64,000 nucleotides of DNA, from contig NZ_LRUF01000021.1 of assembly GCF_001550155.1 (NCBI RefSeq), positions 264,580-328,579 of the forward strand, written 5' to 3'. Below are positions 52,855-62,245 of this stretch, in pieces (the stretch's first letter is position 1; every line of letters begins with the position of its first letter). The stretch comes from Pseudoalteromonas arabiensis. Lineage in GTDB: Bacteria > Pseudomonadota > Gammaproteobacteria > Enterobacterales > Alteromonadaceae. The translations under genes and the position numbers were made by a program. Under the pieces are notes generated by a model. That model saw nothing but the letters and a program-made list of their open reading frames with translations, was not told the origin of the DNA and did not search any database.

Positions 52855-54549
52855 TTAAATACTACGACGTTTGTAGTTACGGTATTCAGGTAACCAGTAA
52901 TTCTTTTCGATTGCAGCCCATAGAGCTTCATCACTTAATTCTAATGCAACGCCCTCTTCCATCGCTTTTTTAGCGACAGCAAACGCAATACGTTTACTTA
53001 AAGCCTGAATCTCAGTTAAGGCAGGTAACAAACTACCCTTACCGGTATTAGCGCGAGGCGAAGACTCTGCTAACGTTTCACTCGAGACAATTAACATTGC
53101 ATCTGTAATACGGGTTGCTTTAGCTGCAATAACGCCTAAGCCAATACCTGGGAAGATGTAGCTGTTGTTACATTGAGGAATTGGAAATACTTGGCCATTG
53201 TAATTAACAGGATCAAATGGGCTACCTGAAGCAACAATTGCTTGGCCGTCTGTCCACTCGATTACATCAGCAGGAAGTGCTTCAACTTGCTTCGAAGGAT
53301 TACTCAATGGGAAAATAATTGGCTGTGCACAAGATGCATGCATTGCACGGATAACTTGCTCTGTAAAGAGTCCAGGTTGACCAGATACACCGATTAAGAT
53401 GTCTGGTTGTGCACAGTGCATTACATCAAGGAGTGATGCGTACTCACCACTGTAAGTCCACTCGCTTAAATGTGCTTTCGGTTGAGCTAGTGCATCTTGG
53501 AAATCACGTAAACCTTCCATACCTTCAGTAAGTAGACCAAAACGGTCAACCATGAAGATTTGAGAACGAGCTTGCTCATCGCTAATGCCTTCAGCAACCA
53601 TAGTACTGATAATTTGCTCAGCGATACCACAACCCGCAGAACCTGCGCCAACAAACACTACTTTTTGCTCAGAAAGCTTTGCACCTTTTACACGACATGC
53701 AGCAAGTAATGAACCTACAGTCACAGCTGCTGTTCCTTGGATATCATCATTAAAGCTACAAATGTCGTTACGGTAACGTTTCAGTAAAGGCATTGCGTTC
53801 GGTTGTGCAAAATCTTCAAACTGCAACAGCACACTAGGCCAGCGACGTTTAACAGCTTTAATAAATAATTCTAAGAATTCATCATACTCGTCTTGTGATA
53901 TACGCTTGTGACGTGCGCCCATGTACATTGGGTCATTTAGCAGTTTTTCGTTATTCGTACCAACATCAAGCATTACAGGTAATGTATAAGCAGGGCTGAT
54001 ACCACCACACGCTGTGTAAAGTGATAATTTACCGATTGGAATACCCATGCCACCAATACCTTGGTCACCTAAACCAAGAATACGCTCACCGTCCGTTACA
54101 ACGATAACTTTAACTTTACCTTTTGTAGCATTACGTAAGATATCATCAATTTGAAAACGATCTTCATACGAAATAAATAAACCACGGGCACTGCGGTAAA
54201 TATCCGAGAATTTTTCGCAGGCATCACCTACTGTTGGTGTGTAAATGATAGGCATCATTTCTTCAAGATGATCACGCACTAAGCGGTAGTATAAGGTTTC
54301 GTTGTTATCTTGAATTGCGCGTAAGTAAATGTGCTTATTTAGGTTGTCGCTAAAGCTTGAATATTGCTGATAACAACGCTCAACCTGCTCTTCGATAGTC
54401 TCGTAACGAGGAGGTAATAAGCCAGCTAGGTTGAAACTTTCTCTTTCTTTTTGTGAAAAAGCGCTGCCTTTGTTTAATAGCGGCGTTTCAATAAGGCCAG
54501 GGCCTGAATAAGGAATATATAGATAATTTGGATCGGTATTTGTAGTCAT
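52855..54549 (-). CDS. maeA: NAD-dependent malic enzyme
   Basis: A 564-residue oxidoreductase converting malate to pyruvate and CO2 with NAD. It aligns with E. coli MaeA throughout: [63 protein letters not shown] and the NAD site [15 protein letters not shown]. The start at 54549 gives the E. coli-like length; the frame is open to an ATG at 54588, which would add 13 residues, and neither has a strong ribosome site. It is monocistronic with a strong terminator. Confidence 0.95.
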   Translation of the reverse strand: MTTNTDPNYLYIPYSGPGLIETPLLNKGSAFSQKERESFNLAGLLPPRYETIEEQVERCYQQYSSFSDNLNKHIYLRAIQDNNETLYYRLVRDHLEEMMPIIYTPTVGDACEKFSDIYRSARGLFISYEDRFQIDDILRNATKGKVKVIVVTDGERILGLGDQGIGGMGIPIGKLSLYTACGGISPAYTLPVMLDVGTNNEKLLNDPMYMGARHKRISQDEYDEFLELFIKAVKRRWPSVLLQFEDFAQPNAMPLLKRYRNDICSFNDDIQGTAAVTVGSLLAACRVKGAKLSEQKVVFVGAGSAGCGIAEQIISTMVAEGISDEQARSQIFMVDRFGLLTEGMEGLRDFQDALAQPKAHLSEWTYSGEYASLLDVMHCAQPDILIGVSGQPGLFTEQVIRAMHASCAQPIIFPLSNPSKQVEALPADVIEWTDGQAIVASGSPFDPVNYNGQVFPIPQCNNSYIFPGIGLGVIAAKATRITDAMLIVSSETLAESSPRANTGKGSLLPALTEIQALSKRIAFAVAKKAMEEGVALELSDEALWAAIEKNYWLPEYRNYKRRSI

Positions 54550-54688
54550 ATTTCCAAGCTTTGATGCGTCATAATTATGACCTGACATTATTACTGTTAA
54601 AGGTGAAATTGCAATGACAAACCACCTTGTCAGACCATTGAAGAAAATGAATTTTATGCTCTAAACTGCATACTCTTTAGTATACATG

Positions 54689-54718
54689 AAAACTCAGCAG
54701 CTTTAAGGCTGCTGAGCA
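54689..54718 (-). terminator. Terminator of ggt
   Basis: CTCAGCAGC (54693-54701), loop TTTAAG, GCTGCTGAG (54708-54716): a perfect nine-pair stem followed on the minus strand by TTTTC. It lies eight bases beyond the ggt stop. Confidence 0.9.
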
Positions 54719-54723
54719 CGTTT

Positions 54724-56481
54724 TTAATGGCTTTTATCACTTAAAGCAATACCTTCACGACGCGGATCAGCAGCGCCGTAAAGCTTACCCTCTTTTAGTT
54801 CAACAGCATGTAAACCAGAGTTTAAATCTAAGATGCGAACATTGTGTCCACGGTTAACAAATTCAGCTTTATGATTTGCAAGCTCGGTGCCTTTTTCAAG
54901 GCTGGTATAATTATTTCGGTTTGTAATGCGTGGTAAGTTGATCGCCTCTTGCGCGTCTAAATTCCAATCGAGAACACCAATAACCACTTGCGCTACATAA
55001 TCAATGATACGACTACCACCGGGTGAACCAACCACTAAGCGCAAGCTACCGTCTTTGTTAAACACCATGACTGGCGACATTGAGCTACGCGGGCGTTTAC
55101 CTGCTTCAACACGATTTGCTAAAGGTTTACCATCTTTTGTTGGCGATAAAGCAAAATCAGTCAGTTGATTATTTAAAATATACCCATTTACCATAACTGT
55201 TGAACCAAACGCCATCTCAATTGAACTGGTCATCGAAACTGCATTGCCTTCACTGTCAACAATAGATACATGACTTGTTGATGGCAATTCATACGCATCA
55301 TCTTGTGCATAAGCAAGTGAGTTAGGTGGCGTGCCTGCTTCGGCATGAACATCTTTCTCTGAAATAAGTTTAGCGCGACTGGTAATGTACTCTTTGTTTA
55401 ACAAGCCTTCGGTAGGGATTGCCATAAAATCAGGGTCACCCATGTATACATTTCTGTCGGCAAAAGCTAAACGCGATGCTTGAGTAAAATAATGAAGTGC
55501 TTGTACTGAGTTAGGTTCAAGCTTTGCCATTTCTTTGTGCTCAAGCAAGGCTAGAATTTGTAACACAGCAACTCCCCCACTGCTTGGTGGAGCCATTGAA
55601 CACACTTCATATTGATGATAATCAACACACACAGGTGCACGTTCTTTGCTTTGATAGCTTGCTAAATCCTCTACGCGAAGTGTGCCTGGCGCTACAATTG
55701 AATTTTGCACTGCATGAACAAGTTGTTGTGCATTTTCGCCTTTGTAAAAAGCATCAATACCGCGTTTTGCTATTTCTTTATAAAGTGCTGCAAGCTCAGG
55801 GTTTTTCTTAACAGTGCCAATAGCGAGCGGCTTTCCGTCTGGAAAAAAGTAATCACGAATAACGGGCAACTTTGTAACACCAGGGTTTAGTTCTTTAGCT
55901 AGTAACTTGTGCAGGCGAGGTGACACAACAAATCCTTGTTCTGCAAGCGCAATTGCAGGTTGAAATAGCGTTTGCCAAGAAAGCTTGCCGTAGCGCTTAT
56001 GAGCTGATGCAAAGGCATGTAAAATACCCGGAACACCCACTGAGCGACCACCAACCACCGCTTCAATCCATTTTACCGCTTTACCGTGCTCATCTAAAAA
56101 CAGCGTTTCATCCGCATTACTAGGCGCAGTTTCACGGCCATCAAAACTTGTTAAACTCTTTGACTTATTATCAAAGTACATCATAAAGGTGCCACCACCT
56201 ATGCCTGATGATTGTGGTTCAACTAATGTAAGAACGAGTTGAGTGGCGATTGCCGCATCAACTGCTGTACCGCCTAGCTCAAGCATTTTTTGCCCTGCTT
56301 TTACAGCATAAGGATTGGCTGCTGCGACCATATATTTATCGCCTTCAACGACCTGCTTATCAGCAAATCCCGTTGCCGCTTCTGGTTCTCTTGTTTCAAT
56401 TTTTGCCGGTGCAGCTAAAAGTGTTGAACAATACAGTAATGAAGAAGAGAGCACGATAAGTGCTTTGGTTTTAAAAAACAT
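54724..56481 (-). CDS. ggt: Periplasmic gamma-glutamyltransferase
   Basis: A 585-residue exported proenzyme (signal peptide residues 1-23) that cleaves glutathione and other gamma-glutamyl compounds. It processes itself at the Thr in ELPSTSHVSIVDSEGNAVS (Thr402), the new N-terminus of the small subunit. GIGGGTFMMYFD near 94 and FDGRETAP near 113 form the substrate site, and KRPRSSMSPVM and VGSPGGSRIIDYV are typical of the small subunit. The lid-loop region around 430-450 is present. It is monocistronic. Confidence 0.96.
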   Translation of the reverse strand: MFFKTKALIVLSSSLLYCSTLLAAPAKIETREPEAATGFADKQVVEGDKYMVAAANPYAVKAGQKMLELGGTAVDAAIATQLVLTLVEPQSSGIGGGTFMMYFDNKSKSLTSFDGRETAPSNADETLFLDEHGKAVKWIEAVVGGRSVGVPGILHAFASAHKRYGKLSWQTLFQPAIALAEQGFVVSPRLHKLLAKELNPGVTKLPVIRDYFFPDGKPLAIGTVKKNPELAALYKEIAKRGIDAFYKGENAQQLVHAVQNSIVAPGTLRVEDLASYQSKERAPVCVDYHQYEVCSMAPPSSGGVAVLQILALLEHKEMAKLEPNSVQALHYFTQASRLAFADRNVYMGDPDFMAIPTEGLLNKEYITSRAKLISEKDVHAEAGTPPNSLAYAQDDAYELPSTSHVSIVDSEGNAVSMTSSIEMAFGSTVMVNGYILNNQLTDFALSPTKDGKPLANRVEAGKRPRSSMSPVMVFNKDGSLRLVVGSPGGSRIIDYVAQVVIGVLDWNLDAQEAINLPRITNRNNYTSLEKGTELANHKAEFVNRGHNVRILDLNSGLHAVELKEGKLYGAADPRREGIALSDKSH

Positions 56482-56565
56482 AAAAACTAAATCCCGGTTG
56501 TTTAATTGGCATCTTGGTGTGAAACGTGCACAATATGCAAAAAATCTCTAAGCCATAAAAATAAC

Positions 56566-57162
56566 ATGATCAACCTGCCCCTGAAACCACTATATGTACT
56601 TCCTCCTTTATGTTTAATCTTACTAAGCACTTTTTTTGCGGCATTTAATCTTAATGATTATTTAGAATTTAACCGGTTGTTAGTTACAAATGGTGAATAT
56701 TGGCGGATTTTCACGAGTCAATTCGTTCATGCAAATTGGCCTCATCTTTTCTTAAATTGCGCTGGTATTTTTTTAATATGGGCATTACATGCTGAGCATA
56801 CATCACCATTTAGATACGCTTTTAACATCGCTGTTCTTGCACTTTGGTGTGGATTAGGGGTGTGGTTATTTTGCCCTGATATTTATATTTATACGGGACT
56901 TAGTGCATTACTGCATGGTGTAATAATTTGGGGCTCGATAAAAGACGTACAAGCAGGCCTCTTTTCAGGCTGGTTGTTGTTCGTAGGCACATGGGCGAAA
57001 GTTATTTGGGAGCAAATTGCAGGCCCTAGTGATTCAGTAAGCCAATTAATTGCATCAAATGTGGCTATAGATGCCCATCTTATTGGTGCACTTGGTGGCA
57101 CAGTACTGGCTTTGCCAGTATTTATAAATGTTTTAAAGTCTACATATAAAAACAGCCACTAA
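56566..57162 (+). CDS. rrtA: Rhombosortase, rhomboid-family intramembrane protease
   Basis: A 198-residue membrane protein with about six helices. GLSALLHG (111-118) carries catalytic Ser113, and DAHLIGALGG carries His171. EYWRIFTSQFVHANWPHLFL is the conserved loop. Rhombosortases process proteins with a C-terminal GlyGly-CTERM tag before export to the surface. The start is the ATG at 56566; an upstream frame from 56506 would add a soluble Cys-rich extension that the family lacks. No GlyGly-CTERM protein was found among the complete genes of this window. Confidence 0.9.
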   Translation: MINLPLKPLYVLPPLCLILLSTFFAAFNLNDYLEFNRLLVTNGEYWRIFTSQFVHANWPHLFLNCAGIFLIWALHAEHTSPFRYAFNIAVLALWCGLGVWLFCPDIYIYTGLSALLHGVIIWGSIKDVQAGLFSGWLLFVGTWAKVIWEQIAGPSDSVSQLIASNVAIDAHLIGALGGTVLALPVFINVLKSTYKNSH

Positions 57163-57178
57163 TAAGTGGCTGTTTTGT
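57149..57178. terminator. Bidirectional terminator overlapping the rrtA stop
   Basis: AAAACAGCCAC (57149-57159), loop TAATAA, GTGGCTGTTTT (57166-57176). The rrtA stop codon lies in the loop. It separates rrtA from the convergent peptidase gene. Confidence 0.9.
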
Positions 57179-57191
57179 ATAAGTCCAAAAA

Positions 57192-59684
57192 CTAAAGCGT
57201 TTCTTTGAACAACTTATAAATACGACGGTATTCATCTAACCAGCTTGATGGCTGTACAAAGCCATGCGGTTCAACTGGGAAAATAGCTGTTTCAAAGTTT
57301 TCTTTTTCAAGCTCAATTAAACGTTGCACTAGGCGCACAGAGTCTTGGAAGAATACGTTGTCATCAACCATAGGTGCGTTGATTAATAAGCGATTTTTCA
57401 AACCTTCCGCAAAATAAATTGGTGAACTCTTCTCATACGCAATTGGGTCAACATCTGGGTGATTTAAGATGTTCGACGTGTAAGGACCATTGTAGTGAGC
57501 CCAATCAGTTACCGGACGAAGCGCTGCACCTGCTTGAAATAAATCAGGTTGTGTAAATAGCGCCATGAATGTCATGAAACCACCGTATGAACCACCGTAG
57601 GTGCCTACCGCTTTTGTATCTACGTTAGCGTTGTCTGCCATCCAGCTTACGCCGTCTGCTAAATCTTGAATTTCTGGCGTACCCATTTGGCGATAAATTG
57701 CTGTACGCCAATCACGGCCATAACCTTTAGAGGCACGGTAGTCCATATCCATGACTACGTAGCCTTCTGAAGCCAATAGTGAGTGGAACATAAACTCGCG
57801 AAAGTAACCAGACCAACCCATGTGTGAGTTTTGTAAGTAACCTGCACCATGGTTAAAGATAACCGCTTTACGGTTTTTGCCTGTCTCGCCTTCTTTATAA
57901 TCAGCTGGGTAATATACTTTTGCGTAAATTGGCTGATCAGTGTGGCTTGAAGGCACAGCAACAATCTTAGGTGCAATTAACTTCTTCGCTAAAAACTCAT
58001 CAGATACCGTGTGCGTTAACTGAGTTGCTTGGGTATTTGCTTTTGCATCAGCAACGTAAAGCTCAGGTGGCGACATAATCTTAGAGTGGGTTAGCAAAAG
58101 TTTGCTTTCATCTGGACTTAACTGGTAGTCGGTCATGCCATCAAGGTTAGTGACTTGCTCAGACTCACCGTTTGCAGGGTTTACACGATAGATTTCGTAA
58201 AGACCTGGGTGCTCAACGTTAGCTTTGTAGTAAATTGCTGAGTTATCAGCCGTTAACGTTAAGTTAGAAACAACAAATTGGCCTTTAGTAAGCTGCGTTG
58301 CTTTACCGTTAAGTGGCTTTTTGTAAATATGGCTGTAACCAGACTCTTCAGATAGATAGTAAAGCGTATCAGAGTTGTTCAACCAACCAAAATCGTTGTA
58401 TGCATAGTTAACCCACGCATCGTCATGTAAACGGTGCTGTGAAACAAGTTTGTTGTTTTGTGTATCAACAGTCGCTAGCCAACGGTCTTTGTTGTCCCAT
58501 GCTTCAAGCATAAGAGCCACGTGTGAACCATCTGTGTTCCATTGGATTGCACTTTGATCCCAACCCCAATCCATCATTAGGTTGATAGCACGCGGCGCTT
58601 TTTCAGGCTTGTAAGTTTTGCCATCACGAGCGTAGTTTTCTTTCTTAACAGCTGCAAGAACGTCTTCATCAAAACCAGGTAAGGTATCGAATGCAAGGGT
58701 TGTTTGCTCGCCTGATTTAAGGTCGATGTAAATAACATCTGAGCTAATTGGTTTTTCATCCGCAACGCGACGACGTACTTTTTCAGCTTTTACGCGCGCA
58801 TCATCGGCAATGTAATTAGGCATGATATCGCCTTCATCGCGCCATGAGCGGTTTTCAGTGGTAACTGCAACGAGAGCTTGACCATTTGGTGAAAGCTGTA
58901 CGTCTGCCAAACGTTTATCTTTACCTAAATAGAACTGTGAATTAGCAATACTGTCGTTTTGCTCATTAATTTGCTCTTTACGCGCTTCACGATCTTTTTT
59001 GTTTTTGTGAGTCAGCGCAATGTAGTCAATTAGTTTGTGCTGCTCTTTTGCAATATACGTGTCTGGCTCTTGCACACCTTTAGGCGCATCGTCTAGGTGT
59101 AAGTTAACTAACTCAACTTGACGACCTGTTGCCAAATCAACTTTATAAAATGCATTACCTTGGCGATACGCAAGGCTGCCATCCGTTAAAAACTGCGGCT
59201 TTGATTGTTGTGCGCTGTCGTGTGTAATTTGTGTAATTTGACCAGTGCTTAGGTTTTTAACAAAGATATTACCTTCAAATGCATAAGCCTGTTGCTTTTT
59301 ATCAGCCGAGTAAACTGCATTTTTTGCACCTACGGTGTGTAATTTGTTTAACGCTAATTGTGATGCAGATTGACTATTAACCGCTTGAACATATAAATCG
59401 CGTAACTCACTACCCTGTTGCTTTTGTGCATAAACAATGCTGTTAGAATCACCATTCCAGAAAGCACGCTCTGGCTGACGGCCTAACCAATCAGGGTGAG
59501 CCATTGCTTGCTCTAACGTGATTTCAGCTGATCCTGTGTCAGCAGGGGTAACAACAACAGGGGCTACATTGTTTACTTGTTCTTCAGAAGGTGTTGAGGC
59601 GGTTGATTGACAACCAGCTAGCATAAAGCTAGATGCGACTGCGAGAGCCACTAACGTTTTATTAGCAGTGGTTTTGAATTTCAT
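57192..59684 (-). CDS. S9-family prolyl oligopeptidase-like lipoprotein
   Basis: An 830-residue exported peptidase. The start is the ATG at 59682-59684, giving a lipoprotein signal peptide with the lipobox LAGC; the longer frame lacks this. A beta-propeller (about 60-560) precedes the alpha/beta hydrolase domain with the triad Ser699 (GGSYGGFM), Asp774 (DDNVFFQ) and His807 (EPHGF). It probably degrades oligopeptides in the periplasm or at the cell surface. A promoter is not evident; the gene is monocistronic. Confidence 0.93.
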   Translation of the reverse strand: MKFKTTANKTLVALAVASSFMLAGCQSTASTPSEEQVNNVAPVVVTPADTGSAEITLEQAMAHPDWLGRQPERAFWNGDSNSIVYAQKQQGSELRDLYVQAVNSQSASQLALNKLHTVGAKNAVYSADKKQQAYAFEGNIFVKNLSTGQITQITHDSAQQSKPQFLTDGSLAYRQGNAFYKVDLATGRQVELVNLHLDDAPKGVQEPDTYIAKEQHKLIDYIALTHKNKKDREARKEQINEQNDSIANSQFYLGKDKRLADVQLSPNGQALVAVTTENRSWRDEGDIMPNYIADDARVKAEKVRRRVADEKPISSDVIYIDLKSGEQTTLAFDTLPGFDEDVLAAVKKENYARDGKTYKPEKAPRAINLMMDWGWDQSAIQWNTDGSHVALMLEAWDNKDRWLATVDTQNNKLVSQHRLHDDAWVNYAYNDFGWLNNSDTLYYLSEESGYSHIYKKPLNGKATQLTKGQFVVSNLTLTADNSAIYYKANVEHPGLYEIYRVNPANGESEQVTNLDGMTDYQLSPDESKLLLTHSKIMSPPELYVADAKANTQATQLTHTVSDEFLAKKLIAPKIVAVPSSHTDQPIYAKVYYPADYKEGETGKNRKAVIFNHGAGYLQNSHMGWSGYFREFMFHSLLASEGYVVMDMDYRASKGYGRDWRTAIYRQMGTPEIQDLADGVSWMADNANVDTKAVGTYGGSYGGFMTFMALFTQPDLFQAGAALRPVTDWAHYNGPYTSNILNHPDVDPIAYEKSSPIYFAEGLKNRLLINAPMVDDNVFFQDSVRLVQRLIELEKENFETAIFPVEPHGFVQPSSWLDEYRRIYKLFKETL

Positions 59685-59790
59685 AGTGCTTCTTACGGGG
59701 TTATTATAATTCGCCTTATTTAAGCAGAAGCACTGATGAAATAGCAATTTTTATAGGATAAACAGCCAAACTTTTCCGTTTAATAACAGC

Positions 59791-60954
59791 TTATTTCAAG
59801 CTAATATCAAGCCATACCATACGATGATCAGATGAGGCATTACGATCTTTAATCAAACGGTATAATTCTGAGCTTTTTACTGGCCAAAATACCCCGCCGT
59901 CATTGATCTCAATACCGTAATTAGAAGGGAGTACGTAATCAGCACGGGCTTGCCAATAGGCCGTGTAATTTTTTGCATATTCTTCTTTATAGGACTGTTT
60001 AGCCCCTTGGCTAGAAGGGGTAAATGAGGTATTCACTAGAGGGTTTTTCAAAATTTGGTCTGTTGTTTCAGGACGAGCTTTACCACCTTCAGGTGCCGCA
60101 TTTAAATCCCCAACAATCACAAAGCGGCTTTTCGCTTTTAAGCCCCCTTTTTGGCCTTTGTCATCATAAATGTAGTTCGCATTATTGATGTAATCAGCAA
60201 TTAGGCGCACTTCATCGTGATTACGCTTACCGTTACGGTCTTCATCACCATCAAAAACTGGCGGTGTTGGATGTGAAGCTAGTAGATGAACCGTTTTTCC
60301 TTTTACATCAATCGGTAAATCCCAAAATGATTTAGAGCTTAGGTGGATTGCTTGCCATTCCTCAGCAGAATACCAGTTTTTACCTGTTTTAGGGTCGATG
60401 GGCATTTGCGCATTTGGCATGTCTTTATATTTGAATGTTTGTAAAGTACGTGCTTTATCTAAATTAATTGGGTAGCGTGACAGTACTGCCATCGCATAAT
60501 GCCCTTCAAAGAAGCCAAAGCCCTGCGCGTCGCCTTTGTAATGTCCCTTTACACCATCGTTATCTAGATCAAATTCAGTAGCTAAACCCGTATTGACTGG
60601 TGCAATAAAATAATATGGATAGTCAATTGCAACCTGCTCATTTTGCGGTACTTGCAGATAGTTTTTGCGAAAAACGTTAATGCCTTTTTCAGCATCAATA
60701 TAATCAAACTCGTTCAGTAGAATTACATCTGGTCTTACACGTTGAATAATTTCTGCTATGTTGCGAATTTGCTGGTGGTTACTGGCTAATGCTTTGCTTA
60801 AAGCATCTTTATCGACCGCCTCACCTTTTTTAGCATAATTTGTGGCGTCCATGCTCACGTTGAAAGTGGCAACACGCAGATCTGCAGCCGCTAAATTATT
60901 AGCAAACAAGCCTGCAGCAAGTGCTATTGAAGAACTTAATAAGGAATTTTTCAT
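59791..60954 (-). CDS. Secreted endonuclease/exonuclease/phosphatase family protein
   Basis: A 387-residue exported protein from the ATG at 60952-60954, which begins a signal peptide (MKNSLLSSSIALAAGLFANN). The EEP fold shows ADLRVATFNVSMD, LLNEFDY (metal Glu), FVIVGDLNAAPEGGKARPET and SSDHRMVWLDI (catalytic His). It may be a nuclease, phosphatase or phospholipase. Its ATG overlaps the YeiH stop (ATGA), so the two are translationally coupled. Confidence 0.88.
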   Translation of the reverse strand: MKNSLLSSSIALAAGLFANNLAAADLRVATFNVSMDATNYAKKGEAVDKDALSKALASNHQQIRNIAEIIQRVRPDVILLNEFDYIDAEKGINVFRKNYLQVPQNEQVAIDYPYYFIAPVNTGLATEFDLDNDGVKGHYKGDAQGFGFFEGHYAMAVLSRYPINLDKARTLQTFKYKDMPNAQMPIDPKTGKNWYSAEEWQAIHLSSKSFWDLPIDVKGKTVHLLASHPTPPVFDGDEDRNGKRNHDEVRLIADYINNANYIYDDKGQKGGLKAKSRFVIVGDLNAAPEGGKARPETTDQILKNPLVNTSFTPSSQGAKQSYKEEYAKNYTAYWQARADYVLPSNYGIEINDGGVFWPVKSSELYRLIKDRNASSDHRMVWLDISLK

Positions 60955-61883
60955 GAAATAAATCCGTCTACTATTAGTAGTAAAATAATACTGCTGACAA
61001 TGATCCATAAGATCATCGCCATGATAAAAGGTTTAATGCCCGCTTGTTTTAAAACTGAAATTGATAAGCCACTGCCGATTAAAAATAAGGTCATTACCAA
61101 AACTTGCTTAGCACCTATGTTAAGGGCGTGCCACAGTGTTTGAAACTCTGGAAAACTTGAATTAATCAGCGCAGCAGCCAAGAAGCCTATAATAAACAAG
61201 GGGATACTGGCTTTTTCATCAGACTTCCAAAATACACCTGCGATACTCGTATACGGTATGATCCACATCGCTCTGGTCAGCTTAATGGTTGTTGCAATGG
61301 CAAGCGCAGATGCGCCATAAGCCGCGGAAGCCCCCACTACACTGCTCGTGTCATGAATAGCCAGTGCCGCCCAAACCCCAAACTGATGCTCAGTCAGGCC
61401 AAAATAATGACCAATCATCGGAAATAACACTAAACCAAGGGCATTTAATAAAAACACCACGGCTAATGATATCGCCACTTCGTGATCTTTGGCCTTAATT
61501 ACAGGCGCCATTGCTGCAATGGCGCTACCTCCACAAATAGCAGTACCAAATGAGATGAGTACGCCAGTATTTTTATTTAACTTAAATAACTGCGATAAAA
61601 TTTCGCCAAGGCCAATAATCGCGGTAATACTAACGATTGTAAGCACAATAGAGCTACGCCCTACTTCTATTACTTGGCTAAAATCAACAGCAAAGCCTAA
61701 GCCAATTACCGCCAACTTTAGCATCCATTTACTCATTTTTTGTGACTGCGCTGCAAATGGATTACCTAATAGCATGGCAAACAAAGCACCGACTACAAGT
61801 GCCGTAGCTGAGCCAACAAATGGCAAAGCAGATGCTAAAAATAACGTAATAAATAGTACTTGTTTTGGGCGTTCGGCTATCAC
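60951..61883 (-). CDS. YeiH-family putative sulfate exporter (UPF0324)
   Basis: A 310-residue inner-membrane protein with about ten helices. Family blocks are VVGALFAMLLGNPFAAQSQK, LAVIGLGFAVDFSQV, FGTAICGGSAIAAMAPVIKA and ALAIHDTSSVVGASAAYG. Members are called putative sulfate exporters, but the substrate is not firmly known. Both ends overlap neighbours by four bases (ATGA type): DUF2798 before and the EEP protein after. Confidence 0.9.
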   Translation of the reverse strand: MIAERPKQVLFITLFLASALPFVGSATALVVGALFAMLLGNPFAAQSQKMSKWMLKLAVIGLGFAVDFSQVIEVGRSSIVLTIVSITAIIGLGEILSQLFKLNKNTGVLISFGTAICGGSAIAAMAPVIKAKDHEVAISLAVVFLLNALGLVLFPMIGHYFGLTEHQFGVWAALAIHDTSSVVGASAAYGASALAIATTIKLTRAMWIIPYTSIAGVFWKSDEKASIPLFIIGFLAAALINSSFPEFQTLWHALNIGAKQVLVMTLFLIGSGLSISVLKQAGIKPFIMAMILWIIVSSIILLLIVDGFIS

Positions 61884-62110
61884 AACGGTGCTCTGATCAA
61901 TCTATTGGTTAACTTATGTACTACAGGTGCGACAAAAATAACGGTAGGAAATGCCACACAAAAAGCAAAAGCCCATGCTTTAAGCCAAATGGTTGCAATG
62001 TTATCAATTAAACCAACGTTAAAAATGCTGATCACTAAAGACATAAATCCAGACATAAACAGCGCCATAAAAAACGCAAATACGACTGTTCTAAATCGAG
62101 GATGTAACAT
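61880..62110 (-). CDS. DUF2798 small membrane protein
   Basis: A 76-residue protein with two hydrophobic helices, the first in VVFAFFMALFMSGFMSLVIS and the second in WLKAWAFAFCVAFPTVIFVA, the pattern of DUF2798. Function unknown. Its stop overlaps the YeiH start by four bases, which makes it the first gene of a coupled three-gene operon. Confidence 0.88.
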   Translation of the reverse strand: MLHPRFRTVVFAFFMALFMSGFMSLVISIFNVGLIDNIATIWLKAWAFAFCVAFPTVIFVAPVVHKLTNRLIRAPL

Positions 62111-62203
62111 AACAAGCTAATATTAATATAAAAATATTAGTCTATAGCAAGAAAAACCTGACGCAAGTGCTTTGAGACAAGAGGTACTATTCTATTAGGA
62201 TAT

Positions 62204-62228
62204 TAAAAAGCCGAGATGAACTCGGCTC
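62204..62228 (-). terminator. Terminator of purEK
   Basis: AGCCGAG (62209-62215), loop ATGAA, CTCGGCT (62221-62227) with TTTTTAATA following on the minus strand. It lies 19 bases past the purK stop. Confidence 0.92.
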
Positions 62229-62245
62229 CTTAGAATTTAAACTGA

